Positions 8,054 through 17,245 are shown, counted from the stretch's first letter. The stretch is DNA of 64,000 nt from Abditibacterium sp. (GCA_030448265.1 JAUJNG010000008.1:148667-212666); one strand, 5' to 3'. Numbers and translations: made by a program. The notes: generated from the letters alone by a model not told the origin.

Positions 8054-9544
8054 CTAAGAAGCGTGTGCTGCACTCACCGAAGCATCGCTGCCCGACAAAT
8101 CGGCGTTGGGATGCCCTCCATTTAAGTGAGAGTGGGCATCGCCGTGATGGTGCGACTCGTGATGCACCAACTCGCGCATTTCGGCCATCGCGATCACGGG
8201 AAGCATCCGGCAAAACAGCAGGAAGCAGGTGAAAAACAGGCCAAAAGTGCCGATGTATTGCAGCCAGTCCCATCCGGTGGGCGTGAAGTCGGCCCACGAC
8301 GAAGGCAAAAAAGTGCGCGTGAGCGACACGATGATGATGACGAATCGCTCCAGCCACATCCCAATCGAGACCAGAACCGAAATGATGAAAAGCCATGTCA
8401 AATTGGTGCGGACTTTTCGGATGAAGAGAAACCAGGGCACCACGCCGTTACAAAAAATCAGGCCCCAATACGACCAGCCATACGGCCCAAAGGCGCGGTT
8501 CATCGCCATGAAGCGCTCGTAGATGTTGCCCGAATAATAGGCCGTCCACGCTTCCATGCAGTAGCCGTAGAACACGAAAATGCCCGTCGCGAGCATCACC
8601 TTCGCCATGTTTTCCAGATGGCGCATGGTGATGAAGTCTTTCAAATTGAAGATTTCGCGCATCGGAATGGCGAGAATCAAAACCATCGCGAAACCGGCGT
8701 AAACCGCGCCCGCCACGAAATAGGGCGGGAAAATCGTGGCGTGCCAGCCAGGAACCTGGGAAAACGCGAAGTCGAACGAAATGGTGGAGTGAACCGACAA
8801 AACCAGCGGCGTCGAGATGCCCGCCAGAATCAGATAGACCGCCATATAGCGGTGCCAGTGCTGATTGGAGCCGCGCCAGCCCAGCGCCGCGATGCCATAG
8901 GCCTTTTTAATCCAGGGTCGAATCGCGCGGTCACGCAAAGTTGCCAGGTCGGGGATGAGACCGACATACCAGAACAAAATTGAAACCGTCGCATAGGTCG
9001 AAACCGCGAACACGTCCCATTCGAGCGGTGAGCGGAACTGCGGCCACATTCCCATCGAGTTGGGAAGAGGAAAGAGCCAGTAAGCGTATTGGTGGCGCCC
9101 AACGTGTGACAACACGAAGAAGCCCGCGCAAAACACGGCGAAAATCGTCATCGCTTCGGCGAAGCGGTTGATCGAGGTGCGCCAGTTCTGGTGGACGAGC
9201 AGCAAAATCGCCGAAATCAGCGTTCCGGCGTGGCCGATACCGATCCACCACACGAAGTTCACGATATCGAACCCCCAGCCGACGGTGTTGTTGATACCCC
9301 AGATGCCCACGCCCATCGCAAACAGATAAACGGCGGCCACGCCCATGCACGCCAGCAGCGCGAGGGAAAAGAGCAGAAACAAAACCCAGCCTGGACGCAA
9401 ACGGTCGCGCAGCACGACATCGGAAACCCTGTCGGTCACCGTCGTGAGCGAGTTGCCCGCTCCCAAAACGTCGAAAGTTTCGTCGGCATCCACTACCGGC
9501 GAGGGCAGACGGCGCCCTATTTCTCGTGGTGATATTGCAGCCAT
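8054..9544 (-). CDS. actC: Alternative complex III subunit ActC (NrfD-like quinone-site subunit)
   Basis: Polytopic membrane subunit of about ten helices that provides a quinol site next to ActB's iron-sulfur clusters. The 496-aa product has the expected features: a polar N terminus, WWIGIGHAGTLISAILLL in the first half, and WLFPLPNSMGMWPQFRSPL after helix four. The C terminus (about 460-490) is an unusual His/Asp-rich tail containing HHESHHHGDAHSH, which could bind metal. It lies between actB and actD and is flanked by palindromes on both sides. Confidence 0.95.
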   Translation of the reverse strand: MAAISPREIGRRLPSPVVDADETFDVLGAGNSLTTVTDRVSDVVLRDRLRPGWVLFLLFSLALLACMGVAAVYLFAMGVGIWGINNTVGWGFDIVNFVWWIGIGHAGTLISAILLLVHQNWRTSINRFAEAMTIFAVFCAGFFVLSHVGRHQYAYWLFPLPNSMGMWPQFRSPLEWDVFAVSTYATVSILFWYVGLIPDLATLRDRAIRPWIKKAYGIAALGWRGSNQHWHRYMAVYLILAGISTPLVLSVHSTISFDFAFSQVPGWHATIFPPYFVAGAVYAGFAMVLILAIPMREIFNLKDFITMRHLENMAKVMLATGIFVFYGYCMEAWTAYYSGNIYERFMAMNRAFGPYGWSYWGLIFCNGVVPWFLFIRKVRTNLTWLFIISVLVSIGMWLERFVIIIVSLTRTFLPSSWADFTPTGWDWLQYIGTFGLFFTCFLLFCRMLPVIAMAEMRELVHHESHHHGDAHSHLNGGHPNADLSGSDASVSAAHAS

Positions 9545-9603
9545 AATTCTTCAAATTGCGCTCTGCGGCGCGATATTTTTCGTTTTCAACCCATTTTCCG
9601 CGT

Positions 9604-9680
9604 TCGTAGGGACACTGCTTGCTGTGTCCTTGGAAAGCGTAATAATCCATCCAAGGACACAGCAAGCAGTGTCCCTACGA
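9604..9680. repeat. Perfect 30-bp hairpin between actB and actC
   Basis: The arms 9604-9633 and 9651-9680 are exact reverse complements over 30 nt (core GGGACACTGCTTGCTGTGTCC) with a 17-nt loop. No U-tract follows, and it lies within an operon, so it is not an ordinary terminator. Confidence 0.92.
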
Positions 9681-9694
9681 GATCCAGAAAGGTT

Positions 9695-12600
9695 TCAGTG
9701 TCCGCCTGGTTTGTCTCCCACTTCCTGTGACTCGCCTTCCTCGCCGTGCCCTGCGCTGTTGTGTTCGCCGCCCAGAAACGCCGGTTTGTCGAGAGCCGCC
9801 AGCGCCGGATTGGGATTCTTGAAGCGCGCCAGATAGCTGGTGCGCGGCAAGGTGTTGAGTTCGGTCAAAATCCCAAAGGTGAGCGGCCCGCGTTTGAGGC
9901 GCGTCACCTGCGAATTGGGATCGTTGATGTCGCCGAACACAATCGCGTTGGTCGGGCACGACTGCGCGCACGCGACCTGAATTTCGCCATCGGCGACCAA
10001 ACGATCTTCTTTATCGGCCTGCTGCGTCGCGTAGCGCACGCGCTGGATGCAGTAGGTGCATTTTTCCATTACGCCGCGACTTCGCACCGTCACGTCGGGG
10101 TTCTGCATGAGCTGAATCACCGGCGTCTGCTGGTCGGCATACTGGAGAAAATTGAAGCGCCGCACTTTGTAGGGGCAGTTATTTTCGCAGTATTTGGTGC
10201 CCACGCAGCGATTGTAAATCTGCTCGCTGATACCGTCGGGCGAGTGCATGGTCGCGTTGAAGGGACACACCGGTTCGCAGGGCGCTTTTTCGCAGTGCTG
10301 ACACATCATCGGCTCGAAATAGACTTCGGGGTTCTCGTAGGAGCCGCGATAATAGGTGTCGATGCGAATCCAGTGCATTTCGCGGTTCATCAAAACCTGG
10401 TCTTTGCCCACCACCGCCGAATTGTTTTCGCTCTGGCAGCTAATCACGCAAGCATTGCAGCCGATGCACGATTGCAAATCGACCGTCATGCCCCACTGCT
10501 GCGTCAAGTTGGCGCGGCCCTTGAGCTTGGCTTCGATGGCTTCTTCCCGATTCACTTCGTCGCTTTTGTAGAGTTGCAGCGCCAGCGGATCGGCATTGCG
10601 CGGGTAAAACGAGTCGAACCCTTCGGCCTCGCGGTTTTGAGGAATGAGCCGTTTGTGTCCGCCGCCATGCTCACCTTCGCCGTGTGGCGCCGCGCCATGA
10701 GGCGCCGCGCCGCCGTGAGGCTTGGCGCCGTTGTGACGTTTGCCGTCGGCGTGATCCTGGGGAACGGTGTTGCCCATGAGCGGGCCGGTCGAGTTTTCGT
10801 GGCCCTCCGCCATCACGTTGCCAAACGCCTCGCGGAACTGGGGCGGGTTTTCGGGATAAGCGAGCGGCACGCCTTTTTTATCGAGCGGGCCGGTGGGCAG
10901 CTTGCCCTGAAGATAATTGGCGAAAGTGCCGACGCGCACGATGTCGCGGCCATGGGTGCCGTCGATGTCGAGATCGGCGGTTTCGGGCGTCAAGATGTTG
11001 TTGATGACCTTGGTTTTCGACTCGTTGGAAAGCAGGAACGCATCGCCGATAGCCGTCTTCGAGCCGTTGGGCGCGATGAGGTTGTGCTTGGTGGTGGTGG
11101 CGATTTTGTAAACGTTGCCGGTGAGTTCCAGAGTGGCGCCCGACGCGAAATAAGGCGCGTCGGAAGTGCGAATGATGTTGGCGTTGAAGCCCGCGCCCGT
11201 CCCGATTTTGCCGACCCGATTGCGTCCGTAGCCCATGTGAATGGTGATCGAGTCGTCCGGCTGGCCTGGCAGCAGAAACACCGCGCCTTTCACCGAACGG
11301 CCACCCAGCGTCAAAATGGCTTCTCTGTCGGTGTTCCAGCCGTTCTTGAGCGCCGTGTCGGGCGAAACGAAAAAGGCGTTGTCCCAGGTGATTTTCGAAA
11401 CCGGCTTGGGACACTCCTGCAGCCAGGCGTTGTTGGCATAGCGCCCGTCCCAAATCGTCGGATCGGGCCGAATCGAGACTTCCAGACCCTGGGCAACCGG
11501 AGCCGGAGATGGCAGCCCCGCCGCGAAACCGGCCCTGAGCGTGGCGCCCAGCGCGGGAGCCGCCGTGCCAGGAATAAAGCCTTCGTGGAGCGTTCTCTGC
11601 CAGAAGCGGTCGAACGCCATGTTCTCGACGCCGCCGCGCCGCGTCAGCCAGTAGCCGCGCACCGCGTCGTAGGCCGACAGGTTGGGATTGCCCGCGAAAA
11701 CCGCGAGCATTTCGACCGGCGATTTCGCGCCCTCGTAAAGCGGCTTGATGAGCGGCTGCACGATGGAAACCGTGCCATTGATGGCGCGTGCATCGCTCCA
11801 GGTTTCGAGATAGTGCGTTTCGGGGACGTGCCAGTTGCACAGAACCGAGGTTTCGTCCTCGTTGTGGCCGAAATGAATCCGCGTTGGCACCCGCTTCATC
11901 GCCTCGGCGAATTGGATGTCGGCGGGCGCCGAGTAAGCCGGATTGGCACCCATAATCAGCAGAGTTTGCACCCGACCGGCGTTCATATCGGAAACCAGTT
12001 CGCGCAGCGCCGCGCTGTGCTGGCGGGGGTTGCCCTCGACCGGTTCGTGATAGGAAACCGTGCCCGTCGCGCCCGCGCCGCCCAGGGTCGCCGTCATGGC
12101 GTGCGCCAGAGCGTTGACCGCCGGAGTCTGGTTGAAGCCCGCGCACACCAGAGCGCGCCCGCGATGCGCGGTCAAATCGGCGGCAATCGCCGCGATCCAT
12201 TTCTCGCTATTGGCCGGCAGTTCGCCGCCCGCCGCGACGCCTTGCACGCCCACCGCGCTCGCCAGAGCGCGCGCGAAACTTTCGATTTGCGCGGCCTTCA
12301 TTCCCAGACGATGATCGGCCATCGCGCCGGTATTGGTCGGCGTCGATTCGATGGTATAAAGCCGGTTCATCCGCTTCTGGCCTTCGGTCAGCTTGCGGCC
12401 CGAAATGAACTGCGCCGCATACTCGACGCGGTTCGGCTCTTCGAGCAGAAAATCGCAGTCGAGCGAAACAATCACATCGGCGCGCTCGAAATGATACACC
12501 GGATGCAGATCGCGCCCCATCGCCAGCAGAACGCCCGCGCGCACGTTGTCGCGGTTGATTGGCTCGTAGGAATACCATTTCGAAAGCGGCAGTTGGCGCT

Positions 12601-13276
12601 GGATTTCGGCGAGCTGCGCCAGTTGCGTCGGCGAAGTGATGGTTTCGGTGAGAATCGACAAGCCCGCGCCCTGCGTAGCGCGCGCCTGCGCGACCGCCGA
12701 TGTCGCGGCGCCCACAAAAGTCTGCCAGTCGCTCGAAGCGCCGCTTTGACGCACGAATTGGGAGCGGTCGGGGTCGTAGAGGTCTAAAATCGAGGCCTGC
12801 GCCCACACATCGGTGCGGCCCCAGGGGTTGGAGGGATGATTGGGATTGCCCTCGATTTTGGTGGGGCGCCCTTCGTGACTTTCCGCCGTCACGGCCAGCG
12901 CGTAGCCCATGAAAGGCCGCGCCGTCGCGTAGAAAAGCGGAATGCCAGGCACCAGATTTTCGGGCGCGGTGACATAAGGCACAATCTTTTCCTGCGGCTG
13001 AAACGCGCAGCCCGAAAGACCGGCGAGCGCGAGCGACGCGCCCATCAAGCGCAGAAAATCGCGGCGCGGAAGTGGCGCCCAGTCTTTGGGCGCCTGGCCA
13101 GGGAACTCGCGGCGCAGCATTTCGCCAAAGCCTGGCTGCTCGGACAATTCTTCGAGACTGCGCCAGTAGCCCTTGCCGTTGGTGGCGGCGAGTTTGGCGC
13201 GCGCCGCTTCCAAATCGAGCGGGGTTTCTTCGAGTTTGCGGCCGGTTTTGTCGGTGATCTGAATCAATGAAGACAT
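9695..13276 (-). CDS. actB: Alternative complex III subunit ActB (molybdopterin-oxidoreductase-like domain fused to iron-sulfur domain)
   Basis: Largest subunit (1193 aa) of alternative complex III. The N terminus has a Tat-like motif at 70-74 (PRRDF) followed by a hydrophobic stretch ending SGC, as in other ActB proteins. Residues about 100-800 form the B1 domain, which resembles molybdopterin enzymes but carries no cofactor in characterised complexes. A His/Gly-rich linker near 860-880 (PHGGAAPHGAAPHG) precedes the B2 ferredoxin domain (about 930-1110), with cysteine clusters CIGCNACVISC, CQHCEKAPCEPVCP, CVGTKYCENNCP and CTYCIQR; these fit three 4Fe-4S and one 3Fe-4S cluster. It passes electrons from quinol to ActA/ActE hemes. 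Confidence 0.97.
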   Translation of the reverse strand: MSSLIQITDKTGRKLEETPLDLEAARAKLAATNGKGYWRSLEELSEQPGFGEMLRREFPGQAPKDWAPLPRRDFLRLMGASLALAGLSGCAFQPQEKIVPYVTAPENLVPGIPLFYATARPFMGYALAVTAESHEGRPTKIEGNPNHPSNPWGRTDVWAQASILDLYDPDRSQFVRQSGASSDWQTFVGAATSAVAQARATQGAGLSILTETITSPTQLAQLAEIQRQLPLSKWYSYEPINRDNVRAGVLLAMGRDLHPVYHFERADVIVSLDCDFLLEEPNRVEYAAQFISGRKLTEGQKRMNRLYTIESTPTNTGAMADHRLGMKAAQIESFARALASAVGVQGVAAGGELPANSEKWIAAIAADLTAHRGRALVCAGFNQTPAVNALAHAMTATLGGAGATGTVSYHEPVEGNPRQHSAALRELVSDMNAGRVQTLLIMGANPAYSAPADIQFAEAMKRVPTRIHFGHNEDETSVLCNWHVPETHYLETWSDARAINGTVSIVQPLIKPLYEGAKSPVEMLAVFAGNPNLSAYDAVRGYWLTRRGGVENMAFDRFWQRTLHEGFIPGTAAPALGATLRAGFAAGLPSPAPVAQGLEVSIRPDPTIWDGRYANNAWLQECPKPVSKITWDNAFFVSPDTALKNGWNTDREAILTLGGRSVKGAVFLLPGQPDDSITIHMGYGRNRVGKIGTGAGFNANIIRTSDAPYFASGATLELTGNVYKIATTTKHNLIAPNGSKTAIGDAFLLSNESKTKVINNILTPETADLDIDGTHGRDIVRVGTFANYLQGKLPTGPLDKKGVPLAYPENPPQFREAFGNVMAEGHENSTGPLMGNTVPQDHADGKRHNGAKPHGGAAPHGAAPHGEGEHGGGHKRLIPQNREAEGFDSFYPRNADPLALQLYKSDEVNREEAIEAKLKGRANLTQQWGMTVDLQSCIGCNACVISCQSENNSAVVGKDQVLMNREMHWIRIDTYYRGSYENPEVYFEPMMCQHCEKAPCEPVCPFNATMHSPDGISEQIYNRCVGTKYCENNCPYKVRRFNFLQYADQQTPVIQLMQNPDVTVRSRGVMEKCTYCIQRVRYATQQADKEDRLVADGEIQVACAQSCPTNAIVFGDINDPNSQVTRLKRGPLTFGILTELNTLPRTSYLARFKNPNPALAALDKPAFLGGEHNSAGHGEEGESQEVGDKPGGH

Positions 13277-13292
13277 GGTTTCGACGCCGTTC

Positions 13293-13982
13293 TTAATGGT
13301 GGCAGGTGTAGCAGTCGGTCAGTTGGCGTTCGTGGCCGATTTTGTATTGTTTGACGAGTTTGCTACCCAGTTCTTCCTGGGTGTAGGGCTTTTTGGTGTC
13401 GGGATTGATGCCCGCGTCGGACGCTTTCCAGCCCATCGTCCACACCGCTTCCTTGGGTCGCAGGAATTTTTCGGGGTGGCGATGGCAGTCCAGGCACCAC
13501 TGCATCGAAAAAGTGTGCACTTTCTGGGCGAGCGGAGCCTGATCGATGCGCCCATGACACGATTCGCAGCCCACGCCGTTGTTGATGTGCAGCGAGTGGT
13601 TGAAATAAACGAAATCGGGCAGATCGTGAACGCGATTCCAGTTGAGGGGCTGGCCCGACGTGTAGCTCGCGCGCACCGGCGCCAGTTCGGGCGAATCCGA
13701 CCAGATCTGCGAATGGCACGACATACAGGTGTGCGTATCGGGAATGCCCGCCGAAGTCGATTTTTCAACCGCGACGTGACAGTAGCGGCAGTCGATGCCG
13801 TCGTCCATGGTGTGGTGCTTGTGCGAAAACTGGACGGGCTGTTCGATGGGATGGTAGACCCGATAGCCGTAGGTCATGTTGATGGCATAACCGGCCCCGA
13901 TCAGGCCAGGAATGCCCAGTGCGCCGCCCGCGATAACCATTTTGGCTACCGTGTTGCTCGACGGATGAAACAGTTGCGCCAT
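13293..13982 (-). CDS. actA: Alternative complex III subunit ActA (pentaheme cytochrome c)
   Basis: Membrane-anchored multiheme cytochrome that carries electrons toward the soluble or caa3-bound cytochrome c. Five CxxCH sites are visible, with first cysteines at residues 65, 86, 139, 163 and 224, matching the five hemes of known ActA. One hydrophobic helix (about 12-36) anchors the protein; conserved histidines such as those in FSHKHHTMDDG and HSLHINNG are candidate distal ligands. It is the first act gene, 16 nt before actB and 28 nt after ctaAB. Confidence 0.97.
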   Translation of the reverse strand: MAQLFHPSSNTVAKMVIAGGALGIPGLIGAGYAINMTYGYRVYHPIEQPVQFSHKHHTMDDGIDCRYCHVAVEKSTSAGIPDTHTCMSCHSQIWSDSPELAPVRASYTSGQPLNWNRVHDLPDFVYFNHSLHINNGVGCESCHGRIDQAPLAQKVHTFSMQWCLDCHRHPEKFLRPKEAVWTMGWKASDAGINPDTKKPYTQEELGSKLVKQYKIGHERQLTDCYTCHH

Positions 13983-14010
13983 AGAAAAAAGACCTCTTTC
14001 GGTCGAAAAC

Positions 14011-15867
14011 TCAAGCTAAAACCGATTTATCGACGGCCATTGCGAGAAACAACAGCGCCAGATAAATCATCGAATAGTGAAACAGCGACGAAGCGCGAGG
14101 CCGATCAATCTGCTGATAGAGCCTCGCGCAGCCGCGCAGCAAAACCAAATTGAGAACAACAGCGGCCAGGGCGTAAACCCAGCCGACTCCCATGAGCACC
14201 GGCACGAACGAAAAGGCGACCGTAAAAACAGCGTAAACCGCGATTTGAATCACGGTGTGCCGTTCGCCCTTGACCACGGGCAGCATCGGCACGCCAGCTC
14301 TGGCGTAGTCATCTTTGATCAGAATCGCCAAAGCCCAGAAATGCACCGGAGTCCACACGAAAATCAGCGCGAACAGCATCCACGCTAAGGGCGTGAGTTC
14401 TCCGGCCACCGCCGCATAACCCACAAGCGGCGGAAAAGCGCCCGCCGCGCCGCCAATCACGATGTTGCTCCAGGTGCGGCGTTTGAGCAGCAACGTATAA
14501 ACGATGACATAGACGACCAACCCCGCCAAGGCCAAAGTCGCCGCTAAAAGGTTGGAACTGAACCACAAAAGCGCGAAAGAGAAGCCTTCCAGACCAAACG
14601 CGAACCACAGCGCCGCGCGGGGATGAATTTTTTCCGTTACGGTCGGGCGCGACGCGGTGCGCTCCATGCGAACATCGAGATCGCGCTCGCACACCATGTT
14701 GATGGCGTTCGAGGCCCCCGCCGCCGCGTAAAGTCCTGTTCCAGTCGCCAAAAGAAGCCACAAACCGTGCAGCCATGAATCGCCAGGCCAGCCTTTGGCG
14801 GCGATAAACATCGCGGCCAGAGTGGTGAAAAGCAGCAGCGAAATCACGCGCGGCTTGGTGAGGTCAACGTAATCTTTGACCGTCGCGCGCGCGCCGTTCA
14901 AAACGGCGGCGGGAATGTGTTCGACTTCGACTTGGGGCACGCCGACCGCGAGGCCCGACGCGCACAGCAGCACCAGACAGATCCACAACACATCGGCGGC
15001 GGCGGTGTGCAAAACCTGCATCCACAGCGGCGCCAAAAGCCCGATATTGAGCAGCCCCAGCACCATTTGCAGCGAGAGCATGAACCAGATGCCGTAAGCG
15101 AAGCGCCGCGTTTGCGCCGAAGGCCGCAGGTGCTGAAACAGTCCGGCGGCGAGCGATAAAAACATCGCCACCACGACGGCGGTGTAAGGATGCAGCGGCC
15201 GCGCGCGCATCACCAGGTTGGCGGTCGGCAAAAGCGCCTGCTCCATGACCTGCAAATGGTTTTCGGGTGGATAAAGCGTGTCTCCGAGCGCCGAAATCGC
15301 GCCCGTGATGGTCAGGCCGAGCATCGACACAATTCCCGCCATCGCCAGAAACGCGAACGGCCCCTGACCGCGCAGTTGCAGCTTCAGTTGCCCGCTCGCC
15401 CACCACGCCGCAAGCGCAAACGAAGCCGCCAGAAGCAACGTGTTGACCTGATGCCCCGCGAACCACCAGACCCGCTCCGGCGCCTGCGAATAAGCGACAA
15501 AGCCCTTCTTAACGAGCACCATGCCGATCCACGACTCCAACAGCGTGAAAAACAGCGCGCCGCCGAGCGCGAATTTGACCGGATGTTTTTTCGGGAAAGT
15601 TCGCCACGCCCAGACGATTTGCGCCAGCAGCAAAAAACCGAGCAGCATCGTCGAAGCGCGGTGCGCGTATTCGATCCAGGTTTTGGTGTGCGCGCCTTTG
15701 GAAACGGTGAAAGCTCCGCCGCAGTCGGGCCAACTGATGCCGCAGCCATCGCCCGAACCCGACGCGCGCAGGTAAACGCCCCACAAAATCACGAGGATGA
15801 CGTAAACGAGCAAGCCCCACGAAAAGCGCGCGAAGCGCAAATGAGAGGCAGTGGGAGATTCGGACAT
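14011..15867 (-). CDS. ctaAB: Heme A synthase - heme O synthase fusion (CtaA-CtaB)
   Basis: Bifunctional enzyme making heme A for the oxidase. Residues 1 to about 310 are CtaA: the first external loop has the paired cysteines of GCGISWPDCGG, and ligand-type histidines occur in EYAHRAST, AGHQVNTLL and VLHTAAAD. Residues about 325-618 are CtaB, protoheme IX farnesyltransferase, with the Asp-rich prenyl-diphosphate site NMVCERDLDVRMERTASRP near 390-408. The product is about 618 aa, equal to the two enzymes joined; a similar fusion occurs in Thermus. The start is placed at ATG 15867; the open frame continues to 16101 across unrelated sequence, and an ATG at 15930 is possible. First gene of the respiratory operon. 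Confidence 0.93.
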   Translation of the reverse strand: MSESPTASHLRFARFSWGLLVYVILVILWGVYLRASGSGDGCGISWPDCGGAFTVSKGAHTKTWIEYAHRASTMLLGFLLLAQIVWAWRTFPKKHPVKFALGGALFFTLLESWIGMVLVKKGFVAYSQAPERVWWFAGHQVNTLLLAASFALAAWWASGQLKLQLRGQGPFAFLAMAGIVSMLGLTITGAISALGDTLYPPENHLQVMEQALLPTANLVMRARPLHPYTAVVVAMFLSLAAGLFQHLRPSAQTRRFAYGIWFMLSLQMVLGLLNIGLLAPLWMQVLHTAAADVLWICLVLLCASGLAVGVPQVEVEHIPAAVLNGARATVKDYVDLTKPRVISLLLFTTLAAMFIAAKGWPGDSWLHGLWLLLATGTGLYAAAGASNAINMVCERDLDVRMERTASRPTVTEKIHPRAALWFAFGLEGFSFALLWFSSNLLAATLALAGLVVYVIVYTLLLKRRTWSNIVIGGAAGAFPPLVGYAAVAGELTPLAWMLFALIFVWTPVHFWALAILIKDDYARAGVPMLPVVKGERHTVIQIAVYAVFTVAFSFVPVLMGVGWVYALAAVVLNLVLLRGCARLYQQIDRPRASSLFHYSMIYLALLFLAMAVDKSVLA

Positions 15868-16000
15868 GGAACGGCTGGCGGGCAAAGAACGGGGGGAATT
15901 GGGGTGTCTGCCAAAGGTATAACGCAGCATCGGCACTCGCGTCTGTATCGAATCGCTAATCTGACGAATAAGGGTCGGAATTGATTTATAGCTCTGCTGC

Positions 16001-16029
16001 TTGACGAAAGGGAACGGGCGGGCTAAGAT
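16001..16029 (+). promoter_or_regulatory. Sigma-70-type promoter of tRNA-Pro
   Basis: A -35 box TTGACG (16001-16006) and a -10 box TAAGAT (16024-16029) are separated by exactly 17 nt. The -10 box ends 13 nt before the mature tRNA. Confidence 0.7.
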
Positions 16030-16042
16030 GCAATTGCTTTTG

Positions 16043-16116
16043 CGGGATATGGCGCAGCTTGGTAGCGCGCTTGACTGGGGGTCAAGAGGTCGTCGGTTCA
16101 AATCCGGCTATCCCGA
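16043..16116 (+). tRNA. tRNA-Pro(GGG)
   Basis: A 74-nt cloverleaf folds by eye. The acceptor stem is CGGGATA with TATCCCG (7 bp) and discriminator A. The anticodon stem CTTGA/TCAAG encloses the loop CTGGGGG, giving anticodon GGG, which reads proline CCC. The T-arm is GTCGG-TTCAAAT-CCGGC. CCA is not encoded. Its 3' end is immediately followed by the integrase remnant, the usual place for a tRNA attachment site. Confidence 0.96.
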
Positions 16117-16387
16117 TGGAAACGCTTAATTTAGGGCAAAGTTTGGCTTTAGAAAGCCATTCTTTACCACACTGCAATGCCTTTCAGAATCAAATTCTGG
16201 AGGGCATTTTGCTTAAAAGACAGCTTGAATATGAGAGAAATTCAGAGGGGCGGATAACATCTTGTATTCGCCTTTCTGACCTTGAGAAAATTTCTCAAGA
16301 CTGGATTTTCGAGGGCGAGTTTCGCTCCCATTCACCAAAGACGCTTGAAGCGCGTCATATCTTCTCAAAGAACCTCTTATGGTTCCT
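16116..16387 (+). pseudogene. Tyrosine recombinase (integrase) N-terminal remnant
   Basis: About 90 codons starting at the last base of the tRNA. The final third, IFEGEFRSHSPKTLEARH then LLWFL, matches the start of the SAM-like core-binding domain of tyrosine recombinases (segments like W..G...R.HSPKT...R...L.WFL). The frame then runs straight into the palindrome at 16382 and stops at 16418. The catalytic domain with its R..H-x-x-R..Y residues is absent. Base composition is more AT-rich than the neighbours. Beside a tRNA 3' end, this fits the relic of an integrated element. Confidence 0.6.
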
Positions 16388-16540
16388 GAGAGTCAGTTTG
16401 AAAAGTCCCTTGCGGTGAGAAACACCCGATTGGAAGAGGGCGCAAGCCCCGCTTTCGAGAGTGCAACAAGCGGGACTTGCGCCCTCTTCCAATCGTGGTT
16501 TGTCCATCGCAATAAGACTTTTCAAACTGACTCTGAGAAC
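16382..16540. repeat. Nested palindrome, GAGTCAGT family, copy 1
   Basis: Outer arms 16382-16407 and 16516-16540 (AGAGTCAGTTTGAAAAGTC and complement). Inner arms 16428-16446 and 16477-16495 (GATTGGAAGAGGGCGCAAG and complement). It interrupts the integrase remnant. The outer arm is shared with 19423-19525, but the inner palindrome differs. Confidence 0.87.
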
Positions 16541-16794
16541 GCACTTGATTAAAATCCGGTTTTTCTCGCTGTTTTTGAGGGCCGTTGAGGCGTTGTCCTG
16601 ATGGAGAGCAGCCCCTCTTCCGAGGGAAGAACAGTGGGAGTTTTTGGCGATTTAATGAAAAGGCCCAAAACGTCCGCATACGTCCGCATAACTGTTCCAA
16701 AGAACACGCTGTTTCGGGTGAGAAACCCTCTATCTCTGCCGATTTGCCTTGACCAGACCGCACTGCGCGCCAGATCAAGGCACACCGCAGGGCA
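16541..16794. other. Non-coding stretch, nothing recognised
   Basis: I see no gene with a recognisable product. A tandem duplication of the decamer CGTCCGCATA occurs at about 16671-16690. Open frames here on both strands look like chance. Confidence 0.5.
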
Positions 16795-17245
16795 TCAGGG
16801 CGTTGTTCCCGTGTGTTTGGCCCGCTGGGCGGGAATCCACCGGTAGAGCGTGGGAATGGAGATGCCCAGTTTTTGCGCCACATCTTTGGGCAAAACGCCG
16901 CTGTCGAGAAGCTGCTGTGCCACTTGGAGTTTGGAAGGCGTCATTTTGGGCTTGCGCCCACCGACGCGCCCCTGCGCTCTCGCCGCATCGAGTCCCGCCC
17001 TCGTTCGTTCGACCCGTAATTCCCGCTAAATCTTTGACCCTGCGCCCCAACCGGTCGAGTTTCCACACCGCGAGCGTGTCGCCCGCGCGCAGGTGTTCGA
17101 GAGCGCGCTGCAGGCCAGGGCGCTCGCGCTTGGAGCCGGAGAGTTTGTCTTGGTAGATGCGCTCGCATGCCGCGTTTTGCAGGGCGGTGGTTTGCGGGTC
17201 GAGGTTCTGGTCGTGGGTCGAGACGCGCGCGTAGCCGATTTTCAT
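16795..17245 (-). pseudogene. Serine recombinase (resolvase/invertase) with internal deletion
   Basis: The N-terminal part from ATG 17245 has the resolvase start MKIGYARVSTHDQNLDPQT, with catalytic Ser9, and continues through DTLAVWKLDRLGRRVKDLAG. After about residue 78 the frame is lost. In the next frame the C-terminal part ERTRAGLDAARAQGRVGGRK and a helix-turn-helix ending in IPTLYRWIP run to the stop at 16795. About 45 residues that normally join the two parts, including the FGALAEFER-type helix, are missing. It is therefore a deletion remnant, probably from the element whose integrase remnant lies next to the tRNA. Confidence 0.88.

Noticed and set aside
9604..9680. Hairpins in the act operon as rho-independent terminators
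   Set aside because: No U-tract after the stems and essential genes lie downstream in the same operon.
9746..12787. 1013-codon open frame on the plus strand opposite actB
   Set aside because: Antisense shadow of a conserved gene in GC-rich DNA; its translation resembles no family, whereas the minus strand has every ActB motif.
15868..16101. 78-residue N-terminal extension of the ctaAB product
   Set aside because: Not similar to CtaA, overlaps the tRNA promoter and tRNA on the other strand.
16059..16115. Upstream extension of the integrase frame through the tRNA
   Set aside because: It is translation of the tRNA itself (VARLTGG..VVGSNPA is a well-known artefact).
16671..16690. Tandem CGTCCGCATA repeat as a CRISPR or iteron
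   Set aside because: Only two units without spacers; no cas or replication gene nearby.
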